A stretch of 64,000 nt of DNA from Thiohalomonas denitrificans (lineage in GTDB: Bacteria > Pseudomonadota > Gammaproteobacteria > Thiohalomonadales > Thiohalomonadaceae), in contig NZ_JAENYR010000011.1 in NCBI RefSeq assembly GCF_016841685.1, forward strand, positions 1 to 64,000. Direction: 5' to 3'. Below, piece by piece: positions 34,701-44,600 of this stretch; the first letter of the stretch is position 1, and each line of letters opens with the position of its first letter. The position numbers and the translations under genes are program-made. The notes below the pieces were generated by a model. It was not told the origin of the DNA. It worked only from the letters and a program-made list of their open reading frames with translations, and did no database searches.

Positions 34701-37446
34701 TCGTCCGCGACGTTTTCTGAGCTGCCTATCCGGCAGTGAACGGGTTCCAGCGCCGGACGTCCTCGAGGCCAATTTTCTGAGCTGCCTATCCGGCAGTGAA
34801 CGCGTTGAACGGGAGATAAAAGTGATATCTATCTTTCTGAGCTGCCTATCCGGCAGTGAACGGGCGCCACCGGCGGCGCCGGCTGGGACGGCTTTTCTGA
34901 GCTGCCTATCCGGCAGTGAACATCTGTTCCCATCGCTGAATCGTCCGGATGCTTTTCTGAGCTGCCTATCCGGCAGTGAACGTTGAGATTGACTATTCGG
35001 AGGCCGCGCAACATTTCTGAGCTGCCTATCCGGCAGTGAACGGCAGCGATCGCCAGAGCCAGGGCGACGAATTTTTCTGAGCTGCCTATCCGGCAGTGAA
35101 CCCGATCGGCGAGACCATGGAGGGCGCCGAACATTTCTGAGCTGCCTATCCGGCAGTGAACGAGATGCGGGAGCTGGAGGCTAAGGCGGCGATTTTCTGA
35201 GCTGCCTATCCGGCAGTGAACAGGGTAGGGCCCCAATATTGGATTTCCTTCTCTTTCTGAGCTGCCTATCCGGCAGTGAACCCCCGTGCCCGTGCATGCG
35301 GTGATATCTCGACTTTCTGAGCTGCCTATCCGGCAGTGAACGTGATAACCTCGCCAGAAATCGAGTAGTATTCCTTTCTGAGCTGCCTATCCGGCAGTGA
35401 ACGTACGACAAAGGCGGATATGATATTCGCTGTATTTTCTGAGCTGCCTATCCGGCAGTGAACGAAGGTCGAGTTGGTGGTGCCCGCGCCATTTTTTTCT
35501 GAGCTGCCTATCCGGCAGTGAACAACCTGAGCGCCACCATCAGCGCAGACGCCACTTTCTGAGCTGCCTATCCGGCAGTGAACAGAACAAGCATCACGAT
35601 TACATCGTGCTCTTTTTTCTGAGCTGCCTATCCGGCAGTGAACTGAGTCTGGCCGAAAGAGGCCGATCCTTCATTTTTCTGAGCTGCCTATCCGGCAGTG
35701 AACAGCGATACCGAATACTACGCCGCAGGCGTCAATTTCTGAGCTGCCTATCCGGCAGTGAACCAGTGTGGCATAGGTGTGGCGGCTGCCGTGTATTTCT
35801 GAGCTGCCTATCCGGCAGTGAACAATGAGCTACTTCGAACGATACGATTCTTTCTTTTCTGAGCTGCCTATCCGGCAGTGAACCTAAAACACAACGGCAT
35901 GTCGGTTATTAACTTTTTCTGAGCTGCCTATCCGGCAGTGAACCTGGCGACTAGAAACAAGTGGAAGCCTATTAATTTCTGAGCTGCCTATCCGGCAGTG
36001 AACATTATGGAAATCTGGAAAGACACTTATGTATTCTTTCTGAGCTGCCTATCCGGCAGTGAACAACCAGGGCGTGCGCGGATGTCTGGCGTCGATTTTC
36101 TGAGCTGCCTATCCGGCAGTGAACAGGACACTATTTTCCCTGACCTGGCAAGCGGTTTTCTGAGCTGCCTATCCGGCAGTGAACGAAGACGTGATCCATA
36201 CGCTGCACTCCGAGCTTTTCTGAGCTGCCTATCCGGCAGTGAACGATCCGCCTTGGCTTGCAGGGTGCCGAGCTTTTTTCTGAGCTGCCTATCCGGCAGT
36301 GAACCGAGCGGGGCACCAGTACGCCGGTGTGGTGCATTTTCTGAGCTGCCTATCCGGCAGTGAACTCAAATACCTGTCCGGCACTGCGGCCCATTATTTT
36401 CTGAGCTGCCTATCCGGCAGTGAACGTCGGGGACCTGACTCCAGCGCATGACGATCGATTTCTGAGCTGCCTATCCGGCAGTGAACCGCCTATTGTCGAG
36501 TCGGGGAGTAATGCGAACTTTCTGAGCTGCCTATCCGGCAGTGAACGGATGCGACGAGCGGGACATGGTTTTCGCTAATTTCTGAGCTGCCTATCCGGCA
36601 GTGAACGTTGGCCGTGGATGGTCCGCGCTCTTCAGTCATTTCTGAGCTGCCTATCCGGCAGTGAACTTGCGGGACTCCCACACGGCCCTGCGGTATTTTT
36701 TCTGAGCTGCCTATCCGGCAGTGAACAAATCCGGGTCCAGGTCCAGCACGATCGCGACTTTCTGAGCTGCCTATCCGGCAGTGAACGTGGAGTCGGCCAC
36801 GTCTCCCCAGGGCGACGTTTTCTGAGCTGCCTATCCGGCAGTGAACCTCATCAACTACCAGATCATTGAGCACAACCTTTTCTGAGCTGCCTATCCGGCA
36901 GTGAACGTCTTCGGCCTCTTCATCCGTGTAGCCCTTCTTTTCTGAGCTGCCTATCCGGCAGTGAACGCATTTAGTGCTCCACTGCTCAGGCCGCCAGATT
37001 TCTGAGCTGCCTATCCGGCAGTGAACCCGACAGCGCTCGCGGTGTCGTCGGCTTCGGTTTTCTGAGCTGCCTATCCGGCAGTGAACAACGCGCTCAACGC
37101 GACCCCCACTATCCAGCATTTCTGAGCTGCCTATCCGGCAGTGAACGAGTGGTCCGGCATCAGGTCGCGTTTCTCCGTTTTCTGAGCTGCCTATCCGGCA
37201 GTGAACGATCACCTACGACCAGACCGTGGCGTTGTCATTTTCTGAGCTGCCTATCCGGCAGTGAACAGTTGGGCCAACTGTTCGCCTTGATCTTCAATTT
37301 TCTGAGCTGCCTATCCGGCAGTGAACTCGATCGTAAGCTGTAACGCCGTCTTTTTGGTTTTCTGAGCTGCCTATCCGGCAGTGAACAGAACGGCATGTAC
37401 TACGCGCACGACAGTTGCTTTCTGAGCTGCCTATCCGGCAGTGAAC
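31765..37446 (-). CRISPR. Type I-F CRISPR array, 95 repeats and 94 spacers
   Basis: Repeats of 28 bp recur every 60 bp (spacers 32, occasionally 33). Read on the minus strand they start GTTCACTGCCGGATAGGCAG and end CTCAGAAA, a type I-F repeat with the Cas6f hairpin CTGCC-GGATA-GGCAG. Counting one repeat per 60 bp gives 95 repeats. The leader-distal end (31765-31919) is degenerate: repeat 1 has changes at its end and in the stem, repeat 2 carries a 7 bp duplication of AGTGAAA before the spacer, and repeat 3 has a G-T wobble in the stem. Internal single-base variants at 33333-33360 and 33573-33600 fall only in the hairpin loop. Many ORFs across the array are artefacts of the repeat. Confidence 0.99.
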
Positions 37447-37575
37447 TAGCGATACTAGCGAGTAACTTCTTATTGTTAAAGAGCTTTTCTGAATGAGGAA
37501 CGCCCACACCCTATTTTTGGGCGCGGGCGTAACTGTCTGATAGTGAAGGCACTGACTGCAAGGGCTGAAAAAGGG
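37447..37575 (-). promoter_or_regulatory. CRISPR leader
   Basis: The 129 bp between the first (newest) repeat and the cas6f stop are the expected leader and promoter of the array, read on the minus strand. The direct repeat ACTAGCGA-t-ACTAGCGA abuts the first repeat junction (37444-37461). A GC-rich dyad (ACGCCCACACCC...GGGCGCGGGCGT, 37501-37530) lies further upstream. I cannot place an IHF site with confidence. Confidence 0.7.
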
Positions 37576-38142
37576 TCAAAACCAGGGGATGGTCGCTTCT
37601 GAGCTCAACCCATAGGCATTAAAAGTTCCATTTATTGCTTGTGCCTGGGGTGGAGAATGCTCCAAAAAAACACAAAAGTAGTGTCCATTGCTTTGGCTTT
37701 TTAGCCGAAGAAAGGGCAGCTTCACCCGTTCCTCCACGGAATCGGGGATTTTCAGCGCGATTTCTTCCTCTGACAGTTCCGAATGCCGTTTGGCATGCCG
37801 GCGCCGCAAACGCTCGGCATTGGACTTCGGCTGTACTCGCCTTATGCGACGGTGCTTAGCATTCCCGGGCACCGCCGCCAAGTCCGACTGAAACAGGTGA
37901 TCACGCATTCCAGTCAGCCAATTCTCTGTCATGACTCGCTCAAGGTCGGCAGCAGTTCCGTGTAGTCGTAGGCACGGCCCAAGAAACAGTTGGTCCTGCT
38001 GAAGTTCTGGGAAACTGATCCCGATAGAGCGGCTGTCGATCTGGACCAAGGCACGATGAAGTTTGGAAAACAGGGCATTCATCAATAGCGGCGTCGGAAA
38101 TTCCGGATCGGGTAGCAGCCGAAAATCCAGATAGTGATCCAT
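37576..38142 (-). CDS. cas6f: Type I-F CRISPR endoribonuclease Cas6f (Csy4)
   Basis: Cas6f cuts the pre-crRNA on the 3' side of each repeat hairpin and stays bound to it. The 188 aa protein starts MDHYLDFRLLPDPEFPTP, nearly the Pseudomonas Csy4 N-terminus, with catalytic His29 (SKLHRALV) conserved. The arginine-rich RNA-binding helix RVQPKSNAERLRRRHAKRH and the C-terminal ending GLSSEATIPWF are also present. It is the last gene of the cas8f-cas5f-cas7f-cas6f operon, 3 bp after cas7f and next to the leader. Confidence 0.98.
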   Translation of the reverse strand: MDHYLDFRLLPDPEFPTPLLMNALFSKLHRALVQIDSRSIGISFPELQQDQLFLGPCLRLHGTAADLERVMTENWLTGMRDHLFQSDLAAVPGNAKHRRIRRVQPKSNAERLRRRHAKRHSELSEEEIALKIPDSVEERVKLPFLRLKSQSNGHYFCVFLEHSPPQAQAINGTFNAYGLSSEATIPWF

Positions 38143-38145
38143 GGT

Positions 38146-39180
38146 CTACTCCTTTTCGCCGAATACGCCGCCCCGGATTAGCGTCGCCATGACGAAGTGC
38201 TGATGGCCTTCTGCCGGAACCTGTTCCTTCAGCACCCAGTTGTCGAGCAGGTTGTAGAAGTCGGTCTTCTGCTTAGGCTGGCGGTACGCCTTGCCTTGAG
38301 ATGTTACGGAGCCATACGGTTCGACTGCAATCGGCCCTAGGTTGGTGGTGTCGCGATACCAGGTGTCTATCGTCCTGAGTGCGTTCCCAATCTTCTGGCT
38401 GTGCATTCCCGCCACGTCGCCAACGGTGTAGAGGGTTTTGCTTTTCTGTCCGCGTTTATCGCCCCTGTCGAGGATCAGCTCCTGGGAAGGGTAGACCTCC
38501 TGGCCATCACCGACGCGGGCATAGGCGATCACCTCAAGCAGGACATGGCTTTCACCGGACAGCCCCTTTTCGACAACCCTGGCGAGCTCTTCGAGCGAAT
38601 TTGCCTTCGCCTCTGGTGCGTTGAAGTCCCGTAGCGAAAAATCATGTGCATCGAAGTCCCACTCGTTCGCCACTTCACCATCCTTCAGGTGGCGGATCCG
38701 GACCTCGATGCGTTCCGCACCAATGCGGTTACGCCACAGAAAGCGGCCATTGGCCAGGTTGACTGCGTAGCGGTGGGCCAGCTCGGAGAATCCTTTTTCC
38801 TGAACATATCGCTGCACGGTCGCCTGCAACCGCTCCTGGTAATCGGCGTTGTTACAGGCCGAGGGCGATCCCGCGCCGCCGAGAACGCGTAGGGTGAAGC
38901 GGGTCCGCAGCGTGTCCAGGTCGTTCGGCAGCGCCGCGACATCGACGGTCTGCAGGTTGGGCGATTGAATCGATGCGTCCAGCTTTGCCGGGTCCTGCTC
39001 CTTGGTTTTCAGACGGTTGGAAATGGTCCCGCGCACCGACTTTTCCCTAACGCTGATCGCAGGCCATTTGGAACCGTTGTCCCTAGTGTTCCAGGAACCG
39101 GCGCTAAAAAGGGCGTCGGAGGGATCCAGTTTGCGCTCGAAGGCGAGAACAGAGGCGGTTTTTACTTCTTTAGTGGCCAT
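38146..39180 (-). CDS. cas7f: Type I-F Cascade backbone protein Cas7f (Csy3)
   Basis: Cas7f forms the six-subunit backbone of the I-F Cascade along the crRNA guide, with one base in six flipped out by its thumb. The 344 aa product has typical Csy3 landmarks: [20 protein letters not shown] near the N-terminus, [18 protein letters not shown], and the C-terminal [18 protein letters not shown]. Length is close to the family norm. Gap to cas5f is 12 bp. Confidence 0.97.
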   Translation of the reverse strand: MATKEVKTASVLAFERKLDPSDALFSAGSWNTRDNGSKWPAISVREKSVRGTISNRLKTKEQDPAKLDASIQSPNLQTVDVAALPNDLDTLRTRFTLRVLGGAGSPSACNNADYQERLQATVQRYVQEKGFSELAHRYAVNLANGRFLWRNRIGAERIEVRIRHLKDGEVANEWDFDAHDFSLRDFNAPEAKANSLEELARVVEKGLSGESHVLLEVIAYARVGDGQEVYPSQELILDRGDKRGQKSKTLYTVGDVAGMHSQKIGNALRTIDTWYRDTTNLGPIAVEPYGSVTSQGKAYRQPKQKTDFYNLLDNWVLKEQVPAEGHQHFVMATLIRGGVFGEKE

Positions 39181-39192
39181 GATTGATGCTCC

Positions 39193-40167
39193 TTATGCAA
39201 TGCCGTCAACGGCGGTTTCCAACGTTTGGGAGTAGTGATTGATGCAGCGGTAGATTCCTCTGTCCGGATCGGCCTCATTGCGCCACAGCAATTGATCTAG
39301 GTGGTTAAACCGGTGGGGACTGACCCATTCGCCCAACGAATAGATGCTTTCGACAAAGCGAAAGGGGGTGGATTCATCCCGGGTATTCTTTACCTCGCCA
39401 CCACGATGAAGCGGCGAGAGAGCGGCATAGCCGACCGGAAGCGGCACAAGCCAGCCCGGTCTCTTGCGGATGCCCCACTTCGATTCCTCCGGCTTGTCCG
39501 GATCGGGACAATCAGGCTCGTAATTCAGGCGGGTCATATCCAGTAATGCATCGAGCGCGGTGGTGGTTGGTGCCCGTTCCCGCAGTTCAGACAGGCGTTG
39601 CGCCAACCGGTCCTCCCGTTCAACCAGGGCGAAGCCCGGGAGTAGACGGCGACGGAATTTGCGAAGGACCTCCCGTTGGCCCTCGATATCCTCCGCCATT
39701 GGCCACCATTGGGCGTCAAACCTTTTTCCCTCGCGTTTCGGCAGGATGCTACCGCCGGCAAGACGCATTCCCTGCACGATTTCCATGACCTCCTCGGCGA
39801 AACGCTGGCCCTTGCCGGCCGACAGGTAATCGCGCACGGCAATCACCAGACTGACCTCCATATGGGCCCGACCCTCTTCCACTAGCGCCTGGGTCGTTCC
39901 ATCCTTCCCGACCGGGTTTCGGGTCAAGCGGAAGACCTGGGTGTGTTTTCCGGCCGGCTGGAACACCTGGGGGGCGAAGCCGTGACAGATGATGCCGACA
40001 CCAGTGAATCCCAAGGCCTGATCGCGCGCAAGGCGACGCTCCAGCGCATGGACAAATCCGGTGAATGCCGTCGGAGCGGGAAAGCCCCAGCTTAGTGGGC
40101 CGCAAATCGCGTTGGCGTTCTGTACCCGCAGGCGCGGCAGCAGTAGCAGAGCGGTAGGTTCACTCAT
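39193..40167 (-). CDS. cas5f: Type I-F Cascade subunit Cas5f (Csy2)
   Basis: Cas5f binds the crRNA 5' handle together with Cas8f. The 324 aa protein begins LLLLPRLRVQNANAICGPLS, followed by WGFPAPTAFTGFVHALERRL and GVGIICHGFAPQV, the standard Csy2 pattern. Its start overlaps the 3' end of cas8f by 8 nt. Confidence 0.97.
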   Translation of the reverse strand: MSEPTALLLLPRLRVQNANAICGPLSWGFPAPTAFTGFVHALERRLARDQALGFTGVGIICHGFAPQVFQPAGKHTQVFRLTRNPVGKDGTTQALVEEGRAHMEVSLVIAVRDYLSAGKGQRFAEEVMEIVQGMRLAGGSILPKREGKRFDAQWWPMAEDIEGQREVLRKFRRRLLPGFALVEREDRLAQRLSELRERAPTTTALDALLDMTRLNYEPDCPDPDKPEESKWGIRKRPGWLVPLPVGYAALSPLHRGGEVKNTRDESTPFRFVESIYSLGEWVSPHRFNHLDQLLWRNEADPDRGIYRCINHYSQTLETAVDGIA

Positions 40168-41461
40168 CGAAGTCGACCTCCATGCGCATGAGTTTCATCT
40201 CCTTTTCCATGACTGATTGCCACTCGTGGGCTTCGTCTTTGCCCATGGGGGTTCTTGTCGATGTGAGGGTTGCGTTCAGCCAGTTGGCAAAGCGCCTGCA
40301 GACCTCCTCTTTCCAATCACCTCTGGCACAGAGCGTCGCGAACGCTTCATCCTGCGCGGCCCGGCCCGGATCGAGCCAGCATTGCTCCGCCGCATTCAGC
40401 CGACACTTTTCATCCACGGTCCAGCCCGGTTTGAGCTCATGCAGTTCAGCGGCAAACAGCAACGCCTCGTCACGAAGGTGGCCTACGAGATCGGCGCGCG
40501 TCTCGCGAATGCGGATGTTGTTGATATCCTGAACCCCTTTCAGAAAGTCTCCCAGCGTGCGGAGTAGTATTCGCACCCGCTTGCGCCTCTCGAACACATG
40601 GTCGAAGACACTCTCTGTATTCAGTGGGGTTCGAACCGGGGTCGAATACCAGGTCGGCGGCAGGGCGGCGAGCAAATAGTTCTCTCCGTAGCGCTCGCTG
40701 TTTAGCTGGCTGATGTTTTGCGGTTTGGTGCCGCCGAAGTTCTGGATCGCCAGATCGGGGTATTCGCAAAAGCCGTGAGGATGCGGCTCGCGGTCCCAGT
40801 AGGCCTTTCGGGCGGCCTTCGCCTCCTCGGAGAACCGATCAACGCGAATGCCGCTCACGACGCGGTGTACCAATGAGGTTGGGAACAAGGGGGCCAGCAG
40901 GTGGTACTCACCCTTTCCAAGAGGCCAGTAGAGCTGCTTGGCAAGCCGGTGAGAGGCCAGCTCTCCCTTGGGCTCAATCAGCCCGGTGAAGGCCTCCATC
41001 CAACTTTTGGCCTGTTCGGCATTATCCGAGAAAGCGGCCTGCAGCGCGCTGTCGCCCTCAAGAGCCAGGTCCAGCAGGCTCTTGCCGCCAACCTCCAACT
41101 TCAGAAACTTGTACACGTCCAGAGCGGCGGCATTACCGACGATATCGGGGGCGGCTTCATCCAGGGTATGGGTGCCGACCAGCAGGTCACCGGCCTGCGG
41201 GTTGCCTGGGGCGTTCAGACTGGTGCCCCTGGCATCGGGGTGGGTGAACTTGATGGCGTGGGTGACTTGCTGAATTTGCCCGACTCGGCTCGCGGCGTTG
41301 TAAATCCAGCGCTCAGGCTGATGCGCCTCCAGAAGCTTTTCGCGTTTGTCGTCCTCCCCTTCCTTGAGTTTATCCAGCTTGGGCTGAAGTCGCTCTTGGA
41401 GGAATTGAGTGATCACCTGCCGAACACTTTCCGGCGATATTGAAGATTCCGGCACAACCAC
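40160..41461 (-). CDS. cas8f: Type I-F Cascade large subunit Cas8f (Csy1)
   Basis: Cas8f recognises the CC PAM and anchors the crRNA handle. I choose the GTG at 41461 (433 aa, starting VVVPESSISPESVRQV) because AAGGAG (41471-41476) lies 9 nt upstream. The frame extends to an ATG at 41524 with no ribosome site and an un-Csy1-like N-terminus. Family features include FLQERLQPKLDKLKEGEDDK, ATHAIKFTHPDA-like THAIKFTHPDARG and NFGGTKPQNISQLNSERYG. It heads the four-gene Cascade operon; its upstream region holds the pseudo-CRISPR element. Confidence 0.95.
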   Translation of the reverse strand: MVVPESSISPESVRQVITQFLQERLQPKLDKLKEGEDDKREKLLEAHQPERWIYNAASRVGQIQQVTHAIKFTHPDARGTSLNAPGNPQAGDLLVGTHTLDEAAPDIVGNAAALDVYKFLKLEVGGKSLLDLALEGDSALQAAFSDNAEQAKSWMEAFTGLIEPKGELASHRLAKQLYWPLGKGEYHLLAPLFPTSLVHRVVSGIRVDRFSEEAKAARKAYWDREPHPHGFCEYPDLAIQNFGGTKPQNISQLNSERYGENYLLAALPPTWYSTPVRTPLNTESVFDHVFERRKRVRILLRTLGDFLKGVQDINNIRIRETRADLVGHLRDEALLFAAELHELKPGWTVDEKCRLNAAEQCWLDPGRAAQDEAFATLCARGDWKEEVCRRFANWLNATLTSTRTPMGKDEAHEWQSVMEKEMKLMRMEVDFDE

Positions 41462-41522
41462 GAATGCACGCTCCTTATGACAAATAAATATTGTTTTCGA
41501 ACAAACTACCTGCCTGAAAGGC

Positions 41523-41551
41523 AAAATACAACCATGTAATTATCTGAAGAA
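41523..41551 (-). promoter_or_regulatory. Candidate promoter of the cas8f operon
   Basis: On the minus strand TTCTTC (41546-41551) and TATTTT (41523-41528) are 17 bp apart, about 62 bp before the cas8f GTG. The -10 matches four of six positions; the -35 is poor, as expected for a regulated promoter. The proposed target site of the pseudo-guide falls between the two boxes. Confidence 0.3.
41532..41547 (+). promoter_or_regulatory. Proposed Cascade target (PAM plus protospacer) of the pseudo-crRNA
   Basis: CC (41532-41533, the I-F PAM) precedes ATGTAATTATCTGA (41534-41547). The pseudo-guide at 41595-41608 is ATGTAGTTATCAGG. Over the first 13 positions only 6 and 12 differ. These are the bases flipped out of the guide-target duplex in type I Cascades. 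Confidence 0.65.
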
Positions 41552-41557
41552 CCACTC

Positions 41558-41563
41558 TATAAT
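41558..41563 (+). promoter_or_regulatory. Consensus -10 box before the pseudo-CRISPR unit
   Basis: TATAAT on the plus strand ends 3 bp before the first pseudo-repeat, placing a start of transcription at about 41569-41571, at the pseudo-repeat itself. The -35 region (about 41535-41540) overlaps the proposed Cascade target and has no good hexamer. Confidence 0.5.
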
Positions 41564-41566
41564 TCC

Positions 41567-41636
41567 GAACACTGCCGAAGAGGTAGCTTAGAAGATGTAG
41601 TTATCAGGATTAACTGCCGACCAGGCAGCACTCCGC
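41567..41636 (+). ncRNA. Pseudo-CRISPR unit: two degenerate I-F repeats with a ~14 nt guide
   Basis: Pseudo-repeat 1 (41567-41594) matches the array repeat at 21 of 28 positions, keeps the Cas6f stem (CTGCC-GAAGA-GGTAG, one G-T wobble) and would give an 8 nt handle CTTAGAAG (array handle CTCAGAAA). Pseudo-repeat 2 (41609-41636) keeps the exact stem CTGCC-GACCA-GGCAG but has decayed beyond the cleavage site. Between them are 14 nt (41595-41608) instead of 32. Cas6f cleavage after both stems would yield a ~42 nt crRNA-like RNA. Its guide matches the site at 41534-41547 next to a CC PAM upstream of cas8f. A role as a Cascade-loaded autorepressor, like Cas-regulating RNAs known in other CRISPR types, is inferred. 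Confidence 0.7.
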
Positions 41637-41654
41637 GGGGCTTTCGCCCCGCGG
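41633..41654. terminator. GC-rich hairpin between pseudo-CRISPR unit and cas2-3 stop
   Basis: CCGCGGGGC-TTTC-GCCCCGCGG is a perfect 9 bp stem with a tetraloop, 2 bp from the cas2-3 stop. The plus-strand side continues TCTCATT, a weak T-rich tail. It may terminate the pseudo-CRISPR transcript, cas2-3, or both. Confidence 0.5.
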
Positions 41655-41656
41655 TC

Positions 41657-44600
41657 TCATTGACCCCGACTAAACCCCAATGCCGGGTGGTAATTCCACC
41701 CTTTCGTTTCTTGCTTCGCCGGTAGGTCGATAATGCCAAACAGCCGGGCGCAGTACGTTACTTCCATGCCGAGCCGCTCCGCGAGCGCCTCCAGGGCCTC
41801 CCTGTAATCCGGCTCGCCCCAGAACTCGATCCGGGGCCCCGGATCGAGTTCAAGGGCATTGCAAAGAGATAATTTCGTCAGTTTTCCATCGCCCTCGAAA
41901 CGGTAGAATCCGATGTCTTCATCGTCATCATCAGGCAGGAGCCCGTAACGCTGGTGTCCCTCTGGATCGAGACGGAAGGGGGTGTTTCGCTGAAGTTCGC
42001 CGCTTATGCTCGCGTGCGTTGACCACCACCAGTGGACCGGCTCCATCTTGTAGATGCCCCCTTCGGTCTCTCCAAACATCAAAGCCCGCAGCTTGGCGTG
42101 TTCCAGGTCCACTAGGTTCCGTGTGGGCTGAAGTGTTTTTCGCTCGCGGATGCGAGCCGAGGCGTCGATTGAAGCTAACTGCTCCGGGGCCAACAGTTCG
42201 GTAAGGCGATGCGTCGCCAGCGGAAAGTCCTCATTTTCGAAGCCGGGCCGGCAAAACGCGGGGGCGTTGGGCCGGATCAGGTGTCTTACATTGGTGTCCA
42301 GCAGGTAGAGGTTGGCACTTTCACAAACCCCGGGGCGGTGCCTGCGGACGCGTCCGGCCAACTGAATAATGGAGCGCATCGACGAGGGCTCGACCACCGC
42401 CCAGTCGTAGTCATGGTCCCGCCCCACTTCGGCGACCGCCGTCGCCAGTACGACGTAGATCTGCTCCGGTTCCGATGCATTGTCGAGGCAGTCGCGAACC
42501 GCGGGTTCTTCGAGTACCGCGTCGGGTTCTGCTCGGTTCAGGAGGCGGTCTAATCGGTTTTCGATGCCGGTGCGGACCAATAGCGGATGCTGTGAATGAT
42601 ATACACAGAGGTGAATACGATGACCCTCCTCGGCGCCCAGGCGGTATAGGGCTTGAGCGGTTTCGATTAGGGGCCCGATATTAGCCATTCGGATGAGTCC
42701 GAAACTAATCCGCTTTCCGGTTTTTGGGTCGGGCGTATTGTGCCGATCGTGAAGCTCATGAATGTAGTCACGTAGATGGGGCGCCAACTCTGCCGTGACC
42801 TCTTCCCGCTCCTTGGCGTGGGCAATCGAAAGTGGCTTGATAACCGCCTTTCGGCGCATCTCTGTCTGCGCCAGTCGGCGGAGGCGCCCATCGACAAAGG
42901 TCCGATGAGCCAAGGCATAACTATCCCGGGCAGAATGATTGCTGGTATCTGCGTTGAACTCGTCAAACCAGGCGCAACAGACGTCGAGAGGTTCTCCCGG
43001 TATGCCCCGGTTGCGTTGATAGCTACGCCGTCCCTCCAGGTAGGCTTGGAACAGCCCCTGAGTCAGAGTGGGTGGGAGCGTTGCTGATGAGAGCAGGACG
43101 CGACTGCCCAACAGCCCGGCCCAATGAACCAGTCGGGTCAGGGCGGGCAAATCGTTGGTATCGAAGTCGTCCGGTTCGTCCAGCACCAGGTCCGAACTCA
43201 TAAGACGCAACATCGGAGCAATTTGACGGCCGCCACGGGTGCCCTCGGTGGCCGGGATCAGGTGATCGACAGTGCAGGCCAGAATGGGGGCATTGAGAAG
43301 TTTCCGTGCCTCCACGTTATCACCCAGCCAGCGGTTCAGTGGGCCATCCTCCAGGCTTCCCTCGAAATGCACGAAGTGCTGTTTGGGCAACAGATCGGCG
43401 CTGGATTCAGCACCCAGCGTCGATAGCCGAGTCTCCTCTTCTTGGCGCTGCTGCTCATGAAGTTTCCGAACGGCTCCACCAACAAGCACCGCCAGATCAT
43501 CACTGCCCAGTCCGAGCCGCTTCCGGTAGGCGTCACCGGTCTGCAAGGTCAGAGTCCGAAGTCCCAGGGCGATACTGAAGCGGGCTCCCTGTTGCGGATC
43601 GGCAAGGGCATAGAGTATTCGCCCATTGGCCAGCGTCTTGCCGGCCCCTGTGGAGGCCATGTTGACGCCAAAGAAGCCCTGGCGAGCAGTGCGGGACTGA
43701 ATGCCGGTCGCTAAATCAAAGGCGCGATCCTGCCAACGAAAAGCCGGATTCCGACTGCGCTGCCGGAAACCCTTGTGCCGGGCGATACGGGGAAGCCGTT
43801 GTGCTAATCGGGGCAGCGCCCGGACAATTCGGCTGGCACTGACCTCGACACCGATCAGGTGTTCATCAAGTCGCTGCTTGAGGGCGCCTGTACCACGGTC
43901 GGTATTGGCGAAAAGCGGGTACTCCGGGCTTCCGTACCGCTTGTGGCTGGGTTGGGCGGAGTAGTAGTGGTCGGCCAGCATCAGGGCCATGCGGGAGAGG
44001 TGCAACACATAAGGATCATCCCGCCATTGTGACTGCAGCATTGTAGGTCGCTGGAGGATTCTGTTAGCGACTTTGGCCGCGTGAATGCGCCAGTGATGGC
44101 TGTCGAATGGCGTGCCTTTTCTGAACCGCCAGCACTCCGCGATGGCCTTTTCCGAGGCGTCGAACTGCAGTCCGCTCCATGTGTCTTGAATCTCTTCGGG
44201 GAGGTTGACCAAAAGCTGGGAGCGGATGGGGGAACCCTTCACCTGAGTCGGTAGACGGTGATGGCTGACAATCAACCACCCGACAACGTGTGCCAAAGGT
44301 GCTGACGATGGCAATGCTTCGAACGGTCCGAGAAGGCCGCGATCCATTCTGTCTCGCGACAACCGGTCCAGCACGCCTTTGCCCTGCCCCTTGGTCAACC
44401 CGGCTAGCCGCTGCAACCAGACATCATCGCTGTCCTCTCCGACAAAGGCCTCGAACAGCCGCAACGAGACCCATTCATGCCGGTAGGCGTCAGCAATTGG
44501 CTTTTTGCTGCTGGCCGGGGCCAACTTTTTCTGAAAGGCTTGGTTTGCCTTACCGAAGTCATGAAACAGCGCCGCAAGCGTCGCCAGGAGCCGGATCTCC

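Noticed and set aside
31765-37446. Self-targeting spacers against genes in this window.
   Set aside because: None was noticed by eye, but 94 spacers cannot be searched reliably without a tool, so no claim is made either way.
31713-37509. Many open frames of 60-240 codons inside the CRISPR array (repeating FLSCLSGSE, VHCRIGSSE or SLPDRQLRK).
   Set aside because: They are translations of the CRISPR repeat in different frames, not genes.
41462-41524. The longer cas8f start at ATG 41524.
   Set aside because: There is no ribosome site, the added residues are unlike Csy1, and AAGGAG is placed properly for GTG 41461; the longer form would also overlap the promoter and target region.
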